Assembly: GCA_020629965.1 (NCBI GenBank)
Contig: JAHDCG010000028.1
Coordinates: 23,187 to 55,448 of the forward strand
Direction: 5' to 3'
DNA from: Saprospiraceae bacterium
Lineage (GTDB): Bacteria > Bacteroidota > Bacteroidia > Chitinophagales > Saprospiraceae
Length of the DNA: 32,262 nucleotides
A program made the translations under genes and the position numbers. This document shows positions 21,101-28,244 of this stretch, piece by piece. The notes under the pieces are model-generated. The model was not told the DNA's origin. It saw nothing but the letters and a program-made list of their open reading frames with translations, and did no database searches. Every line of letters starts with the position of its first letter. The first letter of the stretch is position 1.

Positions 21101-21200
21101 TTGTCAGCGATTTGAATAAGGTACGTTTTAATTTCCGAGGTACATGTGGGCAATGCGCGCATGAGTCGGAGACAGAGTGCTGTTTGTAAAGTCTAATCAT
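12135..21200 (-). CDS. Giant 3021-aa secreted multidomain carbohydrate/protein-binding protein
   Basis: I place the start at the ATG at 21200. The frame extends upstream to an ATG at 21377, but that stretch looks non-coding, and 21200 leaves a signal-like segment (basic RKLKR, core LLVGLLCLCSG, near residue 50). Domains in order: propeller-like repeats (~75-325); P/homoB-like domain (~355-497); MAM-like beta domain (~525-705); CBM4/9-like domain (~731-883); CBM6/35-like domain (~889-1037); SprB/PKD-like repeats (~1074-1650); Ig/HYR-like domains (~1650-1830); three H-type-lectin-like repeats (~1840-2093); HYR-like (~2100-2250); TSP3 rod (~2256-2745); and the dockerin-like module shared with the 1999-aa protein (2746-3021). 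Short linkers of the form EICDNGIDDDGNGLTDCDDP separate the early domains. No catalytic domain is recognised, so glycan-binding adhesin or scaffold is inferred. The N-region of the signal peptide is unusually long (~33 residues). Domain names rest on motif resemblance only. Confidence 0.9.
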   Translation of the reverse strand: MIRLYKQHSVSDSCAHCPHVPRKLKRTLFKSLTRLLVGLLCLCSGQISLSAKENPSFFRTLCGELQQTLNHNRNNTVGTSFAALDGCDETILYVARDAGQILEFNLTTGTQTVVTTSPYTTSNLNALAANPDASVIYYGIGQKVHYWIPATGVHGTLVDLAGQIPAGESLSSGGGAYYNGWLYMGTENGNPGSYPKIYRLRLAFDGLSVNGSAVNLNVPIYYDTSWGDLIVSGESGYTVIYGGVGNQNAASSSSFFKYYLEIGTYEVINSNALENLQLAVDVDGVLWATGVGVDGLRRINKNTGAVYGAEVALAGNKWDLTGPINCAQSPEICANGIDDDNDGLVDCYDADCSSLVSAAFDLPKNIPSAETGTVSSFINISESGTITDLNILDLNITHSYINDLVITLESPEGTVVSLINAICAGENDIHVNLDDEAAASAFTCPPASGGYFQPAGSFSDFDGETVTGTWILRVQDTYPEDGGSINRWSLKMTTACNIEICGNGIDDNGNGQVDENCTDCYSVPTSGVLYVANFENQNGPNSWTLSNDGNAGDGEFLIGIPSPYSTGDGTIMELAAHGGSRVLATGLVSGEDLDGGPATAQSPDVCLPDGAECINMNFFWYYADATNGDAADYLNIQLRDKTNDVVLQTFVSENGNPSVRSAVWQEVSVDISAHAGKTVYLYIEAADIGNGSKTEVAVDDVRIGICREICDNGTDDDGDGLVDSEDSDCFSCPNRIDNSQFNAGKYPYELSNFQGNAADFSVDYSGQMTGEASARIDIASASGTDWHTQFYQKNLSIENGKRYRFGFSGKADAAKSVNVTAQGDYDPFPVFFSTDVDLTVNPQNFTFEFDALETVDNSVALRFNVGGTTVGLNLDDITWKEVCDEELCENVGTDEIYLEPDCGNLPSVFGSVADNTASQGNYVVYNGTDNYNAPASAAAEHLVFSPEITTAGSYKIYLRTRAANGNDDSFWVRANGEEWIKFNDIPLSGNWTWQRVHDSNQANEAVVYCLPAGVNTIEIAGRENGTQLDKILITGGNPPADAGGTAENCGEICDNGIDDDGNGLTDCDDPACFAGLTSNVVTSDNSLCAGDNTVLYTYGSGGTGPYSYTWSNGLGTGGSKTVSPTVNTTYTVTVTDDNGCTAVGSLTIDVVQTTAITPYTNVNGAGWVNQSVLGVCEGDDFSLGSQVGLQNGISLTLPDGTVDNTPSGNTFFDFTDAAPAAAGNYLMTYTDGNGCSVTQDFEVTVSDCTEVCGNGIDDDGNGLTDCEDPVCFNGLDVNINTSASVICSGETTVLTASASGGDGSYTYAWSNGQGSGSDKNVTPTATTTYTVTVTDGNGCTNTDDFTVTVNANPVLQPRVRIDNGTWLDQNTVSLCPGQSFDLGAQSSLSGSFVLTLPDNSTDNTPTAAAYFSFTGATVNSAGTYLLTYTDADGCQDTQTYTVTVASCPEICDNGYDDDLDGLTDCEDPDCTDAIIAEISSFPTSAAGFLCNDQTYTFAAAEAGSDMNYTWNFGIYAAPQNLTGKGPHDVTFDVPPGTLATHIDVQMTVTDTDGCSVTDTETVTVRPRPEILTADVTPNTNCNAANGEIQISAFVPEGEDFEVSLDGGSTWENINKTNFTDLSEGSYVLTVRYAGGGCVNDYGAVSVSAPVAPVVTPDVFAVGCSGFVFAENATHNDSNFGAVTLTVIDQPANGTVALQDNGDFTYTPGSPVCSDEIFTYRLCDDNTNCCASTTVTLQFSDDIAPELLNVPPADTVFCDEVIPQAPFVFAYENCQSINLGLEETNTQGDDGCSLHDYTLTRTWTATDACGNTGTASQTVEITDITAPDIFRIYTLPNGKKMVAGVIENVTHRWKTVQLPIDFATTPLIFNQVVTTNESSPVTVRTRNVVSSQFEIKLQEEQANDGIHKPESVAWTAIEEGMSAGDFSALTAQVGNTWVPVDYGQTFAQTPILLTTMQSTIDNDPAAVRMNGAGSASVDLFIQEEQSSESNSVHSDETTAIFAVGSAGNFTDENDETIGESGTVSVAHHWKTVDLAFTYHNPVVIANSLTYNGNQAAVVKVRNVTPTSFEVSVQEWDYLDGAHAQETVGWLVIEGSLPLINQANCNAVPPPLTIGTELIATDNCDSNVPLSFVETDNDADCATRHLVRSYTTVDECGNGTVLNHTIYIQDTAHPLFTAPADVTVLCDEDRNDLTLTGDVTDETDNCAENLQAVYTDNLVNLNGDDCATGYLTRTWSLTDDCGNSFVREQIITLYENADRDRDGSPDLYDLDRDNDGIPNADETEGDSDGDGIPNDRDSDSDNDGIPDAVEAGFIDLQGDGRVDNILLAGWDNDGDGFAEGFDADDSNADATASDNFDPTSLAQDRDQDGVPNFLDLDSDNDGIPDLIEVYGADTNGDGIPEYPTPGDASSMPDADADGYHDLYDSDDDGEDGQDDPNDPLIAFDGNIYSSGQSGNLLDTDGDGIPNYLDTDSDNDGICDLIEIGGIDTDGDGKIDFGTEFADNNQDGLHDNYSSFPLIYTDADGATIDGKPEDVNSDGSAYYLADVDYDNFPNYLDLDSDGDGIHDIAEVGGLAHDVNHDGKFDAFSDANGDGFSDAAQQLLLITTEPDGSDNHGRPTDGTDTDSSPYRTSHADGTMGDADSEVDVDADGDGIANPYDFDSDGDLIPDATEDTNADGMYQPGETHPYDRDTDNDLLSDGIEDANKDGIYTADETDPRASDTDGDTFDDGTEDADRNGFVNGNETDPRDPCDPILSTACLGVAVRPKVKLQGAMLQNGGDGTMRDDLRALGLLPLTEPYSEFANYVHVGGGGGETVDPAVFTVTGNNAIVDWVFVELRDSLLGGTVISTRSALLQKDGDVKDIDGVSDLFFADVQAQYYYVTVRHRNHLGMTTKLPLLLTRTPAEIDFTDVATPVYGENPARIIFGEYQMWAGDFNQDSRVIYQGPDNDLFPILIDVLTHPSNVNILYNYVVQGYYATDLDMDGKVIMQGPDNDPSNILFHGILSEPNNINLLDNYIILEKTPE
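12138..12965 (-). other. C-terminal module with paired dockerin-like loops (second copy)
   Basis: This codes for residues 2746-3021. It shares KLQGAM, MRDDLRALGLLPLTEPYS, HVGGGGGET, NAIVDWVFVELR, TRSALLQ.DGD and VRHRNHLGM with the 1999-aa protein. The two loops are GDFNQDSRVIYQGPDND and TDLDMDGKVIMQGPDND. The first has Ser where Gly is usual after the third acidic position. Each is followed by P.LIDVL.HPSNVN or NILFHGILSEPNNIN, so the duplicated unit is about 45 residues. Confidence 0.75.
14922..15683 (-). repeat. Three H-type-lectin-like repeats within the 3021-aa protein
   Basis: These are residues about 1840-2093. The units share W..V.......F...P, then V+.RNV...F....QE..., then H..E...W..IE. 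The middle unit is the most diverged and lacks the final W. The pattern resembles the H-type lectin fold (GalNAc binding in snail agglutinin), but sugar-binding residues cannot be assigned by eye. Confidence 0.5.
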
Positions 21201-22240
21201 CCGGATAGGAGTTTTTGTTTTTTTGTCAGCCGAGCAGATAAAAATCGGAAAGTTTTTTGGAGGAAAAATAAGAATTGTGACAGGGCTGTTGAGGCTGTCG
21301 GATACGCAAAGCCACGGCGTGCGGTGCACACTGTGTTTAATTGCCCGCGTTTTCCGTGAGCTGATTCTGTTAAACAATACGAAGACCGGCGTACAAAAAG
21401 CAGAAATACTTTTTACGCTGATATATTGTTTCCGTTATGAATAGAGGGGAGGGAGCATTCGGTCTTTTACCGGAAAATTCCGATTGCCGAAATAAAATTA
21501 AAAAGGTTTACAGGATAAATAAATATCGTCATTCGAAAGAAGCACGGTTTATCGACGTGAGGTCAGGAGACCGGTCTTGCGAAACGACAAAGCAATTGTG
21601 TATGAAATTGTTGGGAAAAAAATTCTTAGAGTAAAGAATAAGAGTTGAGAAAAAAATAAAAATCAGAATATACTCACATTTGTTTTCCGCCTGAATCATC
21701 GAATCCTTACGGTTTGCCGTTTTTTATTGATTAAAAAAGCAGGGAGGCATTAAAAATGTTTCTGATTTGAATAGGCTAAGTCCTCTTTGGGAGAAAGAAG
21801 TGTGGAGTGTGTTTTTTGAATGTGCTCATGTTTTAGTTTGTATTAAAAGGAGTTTTATCTTGAAAATCGGGTCAACTGATGAAAGGAGGGAAATCTCGGA
21901 GGGCTTATTATAAATCAGCAAACCCTGTGCCAAAAACTGATTTAAGATGTACGAATTTGTGACAATTTTTCGAAAGAAGAATCTTTTTTTACCTTTTCAC
22001 CGTAATTTGGCTTCCTTTTTGTACCGTTTTTCATACTCACATTAATTTTTCCGGTCTTGTTCCTCCCGCTTCGCTGAAAACAGCTCGTCCTGCTCTTCTT
22101 TCCGCCGGATGATGTCCTCGTCGGTCGATTCCTCGGTTTTGTTTTTCCTTTTTCCAAAAGGAGCACGAAACAGACAAATTCAGAATAATGCCCTGCTTTG
22201 TTCCGGGTTCATCTGTGTCGTGTTCTCAAAGAACAAAACA
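21201..22240. other. Divergent intergenic region, no convincing gene
   Basis: About 1 kb lies between two divergently transcribed secreted-protein genes. Short open frames here lack signal peptides, family resemblance or coding-like composition. It is AT-rich around 21600-22050, with small inverted repeats: ATTCTT/AAGAAT near 21621-21640 and AAATCAG/CTGATTT near 21912-21945. It should contain both promoters, but I found no clear TTTG / TAnnTTTG pair. A degraded gene or a small RNA cannot be excluded. Confidence 0.5.
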
Positions 22241-25200
22241 ATGACAAAGTTCTGCAACAAAATTTTACTTCTTTTTTGCCTGCTTATTATAACGCTGCCC
22301 GCTCTCGCGCAAGTCAAAGCAAAAATCGAATTGCTGCCCGACAATACCACTTATCGGCTCTCGATACGGCCCGAGGTTTCCTACCCCGCCCCGACCAATG
22401 TCACCAATAATGCGCAGTTTTCTTTTTTAGTGCCCTCGGGCGGTTTTGCCGTCGGCAGTGTCACGAGCAGCAACGGTTTGTGGAGCAACAGCAACACCGT
22501 GCTGTCTCCGAGCGAAAATCCGGAGTTCGATTATCTGGTTTTTAACTTAGTCAGCGGCACCACCGATATCACCTACGTCAACGGTCAGGAAGTCGCCCTG
22601 TTCGAGTTTACCAACGCCGGTGCCTGTACCGGCGAACTCAGGCTGACCGAAACCGACGACCCCTTTTCTCCGCCTAACTCCCAAAGCGTCAACATCGGCA
22701 ACCTACTGACTGTTCTCGGTGCCGGACTCGGCTTTAATCCTTATGACGGCAGCTACGATGAGCCGGGCAACTGCGAGGGCACGGACTCGGGCTGCGGCAT
22801 TACCGTCACGAATGTCGGTTTTGTCAGCCCTTCGACCTGCGGTACGGCAGACGGCAGCATCTCGATTACAGCGACCGGTAGCAACGGTATTCCTTTGCAA
22901 TACAGCATCGACGGGGCAGATACCTGGCAAGCCGGCAATACTTTCGACAATCTGGCGGCAGGTGATTTTTTTGAAATACACGTCAGAGATATGGCGGCAA
23001 TCTGTACGTTTGAATACGGAGAAGTGGATTTGGCGGCACCTTTGGCGGCGGTCGTTACTCTCTACGAAACCGGCAAACCCGACTGCAACGGCGGTACCAA
23101 CGGCTTTATCAATGTCGAAGCCGGCAACGAAAATAACGACCCGTTGGAATACAGTCTCGACGGTACGGACTGGCAGAGTACCGGTTCTTTTACCGGTTTG
23201 GCGGAAGGCACTTACTTCCCCGTCATTCGCAATTTGAATAATAACTGTCTCGCGGAATTGGGTCCGGAAGACCTGACGGAAGATTGCAGCACCTCCTGCC
23301 CCGACAACGATAACGACGGTCTGTGCGCCGATGCGGACTGCGACGACAACAACCCCGACCTGCCCGCGACACCCGGCACACCCTGCGACGACGGCAACGC
23401 CGCTACGCTGAATGATGTCATACAGGCAGACGGCTGCGGCTGTGCGGGTCAGGAAGATACGGGCACACCGCTTTGTGTCGCTGATTTGGATATCGTACTG
23501 ACCGATGACGGACGCTACGAAGTCGGTCTGACTTCCAACGTCAGTTATTCTTTCCCGAATAATATCACCTCGACGGCGCAGTTTACCGTGCGCGCGCCGA
23601 GCGGCGTATTTGAACCCGGCGACTTTGTCAACGCGCTGCCCGGCGTCATTTTCGAGCAAAACTCGACGACGCTGTCTCCGCCGGAAGCACCCGAATACGA
23701 TTATTTTTCTTTTGGCTTAATCACGCCCGGCACCCAGGGTATTCCTTATCAGACAGGCGAGCGCACGGCACTTTTTTCGTTTGTCAATGCGGCAGATTGC
23801 GACGACCTGCCGCTTGCTCTGACAGACAACGCGACCGACCCTTTCTTTCCGCCAAACTCTCTGAATATCAACTCGGGGCAGCAAATTACGGTCAGCGGAT
23901 GGGGTTCGGAAGCACCCCTTTGTTTGGCGGCAAACTCTTCCGTAAATTGCCCCGACAACTCGCCGCAAGACCCGCTTTGTATAGTCAGCTACGGTATCGA
24001 CAAATTGCCCGACGGAACTTTTCGGGTGTCACTGACTCCGAGCGTTACCTACTCCGCTCCGGATAATATTACCTCGACCGCCCAAATCACCGTTAAAGTA
24101 CCGACGGCGAGCGGCGGCAACGACGGTTTTTCCGTCACCGAATTTACTAATCTGGTGCCGAATGTTCTCTTTGGTGAGGCAAGCCGACAAAACGCCCCGC
24201 CGGAAGACCCGGAACACGACTATATTTCTTTTGCGCTGCAAACATTGGGTACCTCGGGCATTACTTATGAGGCAGGAGTCGCGGTTCCTCTGTTTTCTTT
24301 CCGCAACGGCGGCAGTTGTGAGGATCGAGCTGTCTTTTTAATGAATAATCTCGACGACCCTTTTCTGCCGCCCAACTCGGCGGACGCCAACATCGGGCAG
24401 CAAATCACGATTGCGGGTTGGGGTGCGGGCGGTACGCCGGTCTGTACGACAGCAACGAACATCGACGATTGCAATGTCTTTACCCCGGAAACCGAAATCA
24501 TCACCGTTAATATCGACCCGGACGCACCGAACGAAGTGTGTTTTACCGAAGTCGTCGATGTGCCGAACGGCGTCGGTACGGTTTCGCTGTGCAACGCTCC
24601 GGCGAGTACGGAAATTTTGCTCACGGAGGGCAGCAGTTGTATGCAGGTTACCGCACTCGGCGATTTTTCTGCCGCCGAAGAAATCTGCGTTGTGGTCTGC
24701 GATGCCGTGCAAGCGGAAATTTGTGACACGACTTTCGTTTATTTGTGTCCCGCCCTTACGGCAAATGCCGCATCCGATTTGTTGTGTCCGGGCGAAACGA
24801 CGACCCTGAACATCAGCGGCGGTACGGGTAATTATGTTTGGTCGCCCGCAGCGGGTCTGTCTTGTACGGACTGTGCAAATCCGACGGCTTCTCCGAGCGA
24901 AACCACGACCTACACCGTGACGAGTACGAGTACTTTTTGCACGAGCAGCGCAACGATAACCGTCGAAACGGAATTAACGGATTTTGTGGAAGAAGTCAAT
25001 ACAACGGGCGCAAATTGCGGCAGCGACAACGGACAAATCGCGCTGACGCTGTCGGCGGAGGATGCGCCGTACAGCATGACGCTCGCCCTCGAAACGACGG
25101 TACTCGCGGAAGACATCCCAAACTCGGAGACGAGTTATGCTTTTGAAAACTTGGCACAGGGTGACTATAATTTATACGTTACCGATAATACCGGCTGCAT

Positions 25201-27040
25201 CGACACCCTCGGGGTGACGGTCGCGGAAATCGAAGCCGACTTCGGTATTACGGCTATGCTCGAAGAAACGACCTGCAGCACCCAAACGGGCAGCGTCGAA
25301 CTGTCGAATACTCCTGCGGATGCCGCCTACACCTGGACGGACGCCGACGGCGGCGATTATCCGGACGCGGCGATTTTGGAAGATTTGGCAGCCGGTTTTT
25401 ACACGGTCGTCGTCACGACGCCCGACGGTTGTGCGCAGACTTTGGAGTATCAGGTCATTGCCTCGGATGCGGCGGAAATCGTCGATTTGATTTTTACGGA
25501 AGTCATTTGTTTCGGAGAGACAAACGGTACGGTTTCCTTCGGCGTCAACGGTACGGGCGATTATACTTACGAAATTTCGGCCGAAGACATCGAGCCGATT
25601 TTGAACATCGCCGAAGCAGGCATTCCCGCTTTTGAAAACGGACTGGCGGCGGGCGAATATCTGCTGACGGTCTCCGACCCGACGAGCGGCTGTCCTTCTT
25701 TTGCGGAATTTATCATCACGGAAAATGCGGAAATGACCGCTGCCCTGACCGCAATCGCCGCTACGGATTGTGACGCCCCCGACGGTATGATTTGCGCGGA
25801 AGTCACGGGCGGCACGGCACCTTACACGCTGACGGCAAATGCCGGTACGATTGAAGGTTTATGTATAATAAACCTGCTCGACGAAACGGTCACTTTGACA
25901 CTGACCGACGCGGCGGGCTGCACTCTGACGCGCACGGAAAACGCGGAAATCGACTGCGACGAAGACTGTGACCTCATCGCGCAGGAAAGTATCAGTGTCT
26001 CGGCTCTCAACGGAAACGCGACGGTCTGTCTGCCGACGGAAGGTCTTGATTTGGAGGAATTTACCTTTACTTTCGGCGGCGAAACCTTCGAGCCGACCGT
26101 CGGTGAATGCCCCGACCGTTTCGTGCTTTTGATGTACGGTTTTATCTCGGAAAACAACGCGCCGCCCTTCCGTTTGACTGCCTGGAATTACGGCAGCGGC
26201 ACATTGACAGACCGTGAGTTCGATACTTTTGCAGAGCTGATTGAAATTATGAACGAAGTATTGCCCTCGGGCAATTGGGAATTAGACGAGACGACCAACA
26301 CCATTCGCGGCATTGACGCAGACGAAAATATCGGTTCTTTGTTTATCGAACACATCGGCAGCGGCAGCGACTTTGAATTACCGCTCGCGGGTGCAAATGT
26401 AGCTTACCAAAGCATCGATCTTTTTGTCGAAAATGACGGCATGCTCCTCGTCAACGACCCGCTGAACGACTGTACGGACTCGGTATTTTTGTCGGTAGAA
26501 AACGAGCAAATCGACTCCCGGGTCGATACGGTTTACCTCACGGCGTTCCTGAATACGACTCTGACGGACATCTGCATCGACACCACAAATCTGCCCGGCA
26601 CACTCGACGCTTTTACGGTCTGCGCAGCGGCGGAAAACGGAATGATCGAAGTCAATACGATGTCTTGTTTAAATTACCAACCGGGCTTGGACTACCTCGG
26701 CGACGATGAGTTTTGTATTATCCTTTGCGACGAAAACGGCATTTGTCAGACGACGATTTTCGTCGTCGAAGTCATCACACGTGATTTGATTATTTACAAC
26801 GGCTTTTCTCCGAACGGAGACGGAGTCAATGACTTTTTCTTTATCAGAAATATCGACCTGTTTCCGAATAATCGGTTGAGTATTTATAACCGCTGGGGCA
26901 ACCGGGTGTACAGCGCGGAAGGATACGAAAACACTTACGACGGCACCTTTGACGGACATACCTTGCCGGACGGCACTTATTTCTACACGCTGGAGGTCAA
27001 TGAAAATCGGTACCGGGGCTTTTTGGAGATTTTACGGTGA
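22241..27040 (+). CDS. Secreted 1599-aa protein: three cohesin-like domains, SprB-like repeats, T9SS type B C-terminal domain
   Basis: The start at 22241 gives a textbook signal peptide (MTKFCNKILLLFCLLIITLPALAQ, residues 1-24). The frame extends upstream to 22109, but those 44 residues would bury it. Three copies of a ~145-residue domain lie at about 25-170, 411-555 and 579-735. Each has Y.....G..V.LF.F.N...C, then DPF.PPNS...N.G. Between the first two are SprB-like repeats (~185-345) and a Cys/Asp-rich metal-binding-type segment (~354-404). Residues about 850-1300 are further PKD/SprB-like repeats. The last 85 residues (1515-1599) are a gliding-motility-associated type B C-terminal domain: FSPNGDGVND, IYNRWGN.VY, LPDGTYFY. 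In known T9SS proteins this domain directs export and surface attachment. A surface scaffold or adhesin is inferred. It is convergent with the rep gene and divergent from the 3021-aa gene. Confidence 0.94.
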   Translation: MTKFCNKILLLFCLLIITLPALAQVKAKIELLPDNTTYRLSIRPEVSYPAPTNVTNNAQFSFLVPSGGFAVGSVTSSNGLWSNSNTVLSPSENPEFDYLVFNLVSGTTDITYVNGQEVALFEFTNAGACTGELRLTETDDPFSPPNSQSVNIGNLLTVLGAGLGFNPYDGSYDEPGNCEGTDSGCGITVTNVGFVSPSTCGTADGSISITATGSNGIPLQYSIDGADTWQAGNTFDNLAAGDFFEIHVRDMAAICTFEYGEVDLAAPLAAVVTLYETGKPDCNGGTNGFINVEAGNENNDPLEYSLDGTDWQSTGSFTGLAEGTYFPVIRNLNNNCLAELGPEDLTEDCSTSCPDNDNDGLCADADCDDNNPDLPATPGTPCDDGNAATLNDVIQADGCGCAGQEDTGTPLCVADLDIVLTDDGRYEVGLTSNVSYSFPNNITSTAQFTVRAPSGVFEPGDFVNALPGVIFEQNSTTLSPPEAPEYDYFSFGLITPGTQGIPYQTGERTALFSFVNAADCDDLPLALTDNATDPFFPPNSLNINSGQQITVSGWGSEAPLCLAANSSVNCPDNSPQDPLCIVSYGIDKLPDGTFRVSLTPSVTYSAPDNITSTAQITVKVPTASGGNDGFSVTEFTNLVPNVLFGEASRQNAPPEDPEHDYISFALQTLGTSGITYEAGVAVPLFSFRNGGSCEDRAVFLMNNLDDPFLPPNSADANIGQQITIAGWGAGGTPVCTTATNIDDCNVFTPETEIITVNIDPDAPNEVCFTEVVDVPNGVGTVSLCNAPASTEILLTEGSSCMQVTALGDFSAAEEICVVVCDAVQAEICDTTFVYLCPALTANAASDLLCPGETTTLNISGGTGNYVWSPAAGLSCTDCANPTASPSETTTYTVTSTSTFCTSSATITVETELTDFVEEVNTTGANCGSDNGQIALTLSAEDAPYSMTLALETTVLAEDIPNSETSYAFENLAQGDYNLYVTDNTGCIDTLGVTVAEIEADFGITAMLEETTCSTQTGSVELSNTPADAAYTWTDADGGDYPDAAILEDLAAGFYTVVVTTPDGCAQTLEYQVIASDAAEIVDLIFTEVICFGETNGTVSFGVNGTGDYTYEISAEDIEPILNIAEAGIPAFENGLAAGEYLLTVSDPTSGCPSFAEFIITENAEMTAALTAIAATDCDAPDGMICAEVTGGTAPYTLTANAGTIEGLCIINLLDETVTLTLTDAAGCTLTRTENAEIDCDEDCDLIAQESISVSALNGNATVCLPTEGLDLEEFTFTFGGETFEPTVGECPDRFVLLMYGFISENNAPPFRLTAWNYGSGTLTDREFDTFAELIEIMNEVLPSGNWELDETTNTIRGIDADENIGSLFIEHIGSGSDFELPLAGANVAYQSIDLFVENDGMLLVNDPLNDCTDSVFLSVENEQIDSRVDTVYLTAFLNTTLTDICIDTTNLPGTLDAFTVCAAAENGMIEVNTMSCLNYQPGLDYLGDDEFCIILCDENGICQTTIFVVEVITRDLIIYNGFSPNGDGVNDFFFIRNIDLFPNNRLSIYNRWGNRVYSAEGYENTYDGTFDGHTLPDGTYFYTLEVNENRYRGFLEILR
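22313..24445 (+). repeat. Three cohesin-like domain copies in the 1599-aa protein
   Basis: Approximate copies are at 22313-22750, 23471-23905 and 23975-24445. Copies 2 and 3 are the closest pair (NIT STAQ.TV.., PE.PE.DY.SF.L, GQQIT..GWG). Copy 1 is separated from them by SprB-like and metal-binding segments. Single copies of the same domain occur at 5091-5519 and 11333-11770 in the minus-strand secreted proteins. The beta-rich layout, ending in an LF.F strand and a D/N-rich turn, recalls cohesin. That is a structural guess. Confidence 0.6.
26783..27037 (+). other. T9SS type B (gliding-motility-associated) C-terminal sorting domain
   Basis: These are residues 1515-1599. The signature FSPNGDGVNDFF, the central LSIYNRWGNRVY and LPDGTYFYTLEV, and the short end FLEILR match the family closely. 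This is the only recognisable T9SS sorting domain in the window. Confidence 0.92.
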
Positions 27041-27046
27041 GGCTGC

Positions 27047-27081
27047 CTGCACTTTCTGCCCGCAGAGGGCAGAAAGTGCAG
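27047..27081. terminator. Bidirectional hairpin terminator between convergent genes
   Basis: CTGCACTTTCTGCCC (27047-27061) and GGGCAGAAAGTGCAG (27067-27081) form a perfect 15-bp stem with a 5-nt loop. It starts 7 nt past the stop of the 1599-aa gene, with ATTTTC following. The facing rep gene ends at 27164, so the element can serve either direction. Confidence 0.75.
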
Positions 27082-27163
27082 CACATTTTCGAGGCGGAGC
27101 GCGGTTACGGGAGACTGCGTTTTCGGGGAGGGTTGTCTTGCAGGGGTGGCTTTACGGCAAAAT

Positions 27164-28240
27164 TCAAAATTTCTCCGGAAACATTTTAACCACCACGGCA
27201 TTCAGTGCTTCTTGGGATAAGTTACCGTGCTTCGCCTCGATTTGCTTTTGCAGGTTCGGGCGCGAAAACAAAATGGAGTTTACCCTTTTCGTCACCTCTC
27301 CCCTACTCTCCTGTTTTTTCGCCGACAGTTCTTTATCCATCAAAGTACTCAGGTACCCGGCTTTGTTTTTAATTTTGGAACCCTGCGCCGTTTGCTCTTC
27401 CATGTAAGTAATCCGGGCAAAAATGTATTCGGGAGCGTAGCGACCGCACCAGGCATCTATGGAATTTTTGGACACGCCGATCGACTTCAACAGCGAGCGC
27501 ACTTCCTGCGCGGCATTTTCGGTTTCCTTTTCCGGCGTACCCTTCGCATCGTTATTTTTCATCTTGATGCGGAGACAAATTTTTTCCACTTTGCGCCCGC
27601 GTTTGATTTCCGCAAAATCGACTTCGATGTCCGTATTGGCGTTGATGTCGCTGATACACTTGGTCAGAATTTTTTGCTTCAAATGCGTATATCGCTCGTA
27701 TTTATCCTCCAAATCGAGCATTTTTTTTAACTCCCCCACGGTCAGCGTGCGTTTGCCGATGCGTGCATACTGCTTGGCGATTTCGTACATTCTGATGGAA
27801 TAGGAACTCGGCAGATTGAGCACATTTTTTACATCGTACATCAGAAATTTGTCTTTCAACTCAATCAAAAAAGGCTTCATCGCCGGGTGAAAAGACAATT
27901 TGATGTAGGACTTCGTGTCGATGTTGTGCGCGATTCCGGTTACTAAGGGTGTTTCGATTTGCTCCGTGGTGCCGTCCTCTAACTTGCGGTTAAGTATCAC
28001 GATTTTCTTCAGCAATCCGGAAGCTCCCTGCCGCAGCAGCCCGTAAGCGTTTTTGTTTTTCTCCAGTCCGAACTCTTTGATAAAATCGCCGATTTCAATC
28101 CGATATTCTTTAAAGTCCGTATCGTCTTTGTAAATCATGCTGATCATCTTCAGAAAAATGCGCATTTCCCAAATTGTCAGCGAATACTGACCTTCGACCA
28201 AATCGTTCGACTTCCTGATAACTTTTGTAATCATACTCAT
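27164..28240 (-). CDS. Plasmid replication initiator, Rep_3/RepB family
   Basis: This 358-aa protein fits the initiator family that binds iterons through two winged-helix domains. WH1 is about residues 5-130 (KSNDLVEGQYSLTIWEMRIFL is the usual opening, then IEIGDFIKEFGL). WH2 is about 145-245 (LPSSYSIRMYEIAKQY, LTVGELKKMLDL, ILTKCISDIN). A helical tail from 250 to 358 (NKAGYLSTLMDKE) is typical of longer Bacteroidota members. Two ATG codons, residues 1 and 3, are possible starts. The first iteron begins only 4 bp upstream, so the initiator probably represses its own promoter, as known for this family. It is convergent with the 1599-aa gene across a hairpin. Confidence 0.92.
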   Translation of the reverse strand: MSMITKVIRKSNDLVEGQYSLTIWEMRIFLKMISMIYKDDTDFKEYRIEIGDFIKEFGLEKNKNAYGLLRQGASGLLKKIVILNRKLEDGTTEQIETPLVTGIAHNIDTKSYIKLSFHPAMKPFLIELKDKFLMYDVKNVLNLPSSYSIRMYEIAKQYARIGKRTLTVGELKKMLDLEDKYERYTHLKQKILTKCISDINANTDIEVDFAEIKRGRKVEKICLRIKMKNNDAKGTPEKETENAAQEVRSLLKSIGVSKNSIDAWCGRYAPEYIFARITYMEEQTAQGSKIKNKAGYLSTLMDKELSAKKQESRGEVTKRVNSILFSRPNLQKQIEAKHGNLSQEALNAVVVKMFPEKF

Positions 28241-28244
28241 ACTA

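Noticed and set aside
21201-21377. Upstream in-frame extension of the 3021-aa protein
   Set aside because: The 59 extra residues look non-coding and precede the signal-like segment. The ATG at 21200 is preferred, although the remaining N-region is still long.
21437-21634. A 65-codon plus-strand open frame in the divergent gap
   Set aside because: It has no domain, signal or neighbour support, and is short enough to occur by chance.
22109-22240. Upstream in-frame extension of the 1599-aa protein
   Set aside because: It would place 44 residues before a perfect signal peptide. The ATG at 22241 is the better start.
22703-23659. A 318-codon minus-strand open frame
   Set aside because: It lies fully inside the 1599-aa gene on the opposite strand. 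That gene has a signal peptide and recognised domains, whereas this frame has none.
27227-27730. A 167-codon plus-strand open frame
   Set aside because: It is antisense to the rep gene, with no independent support.
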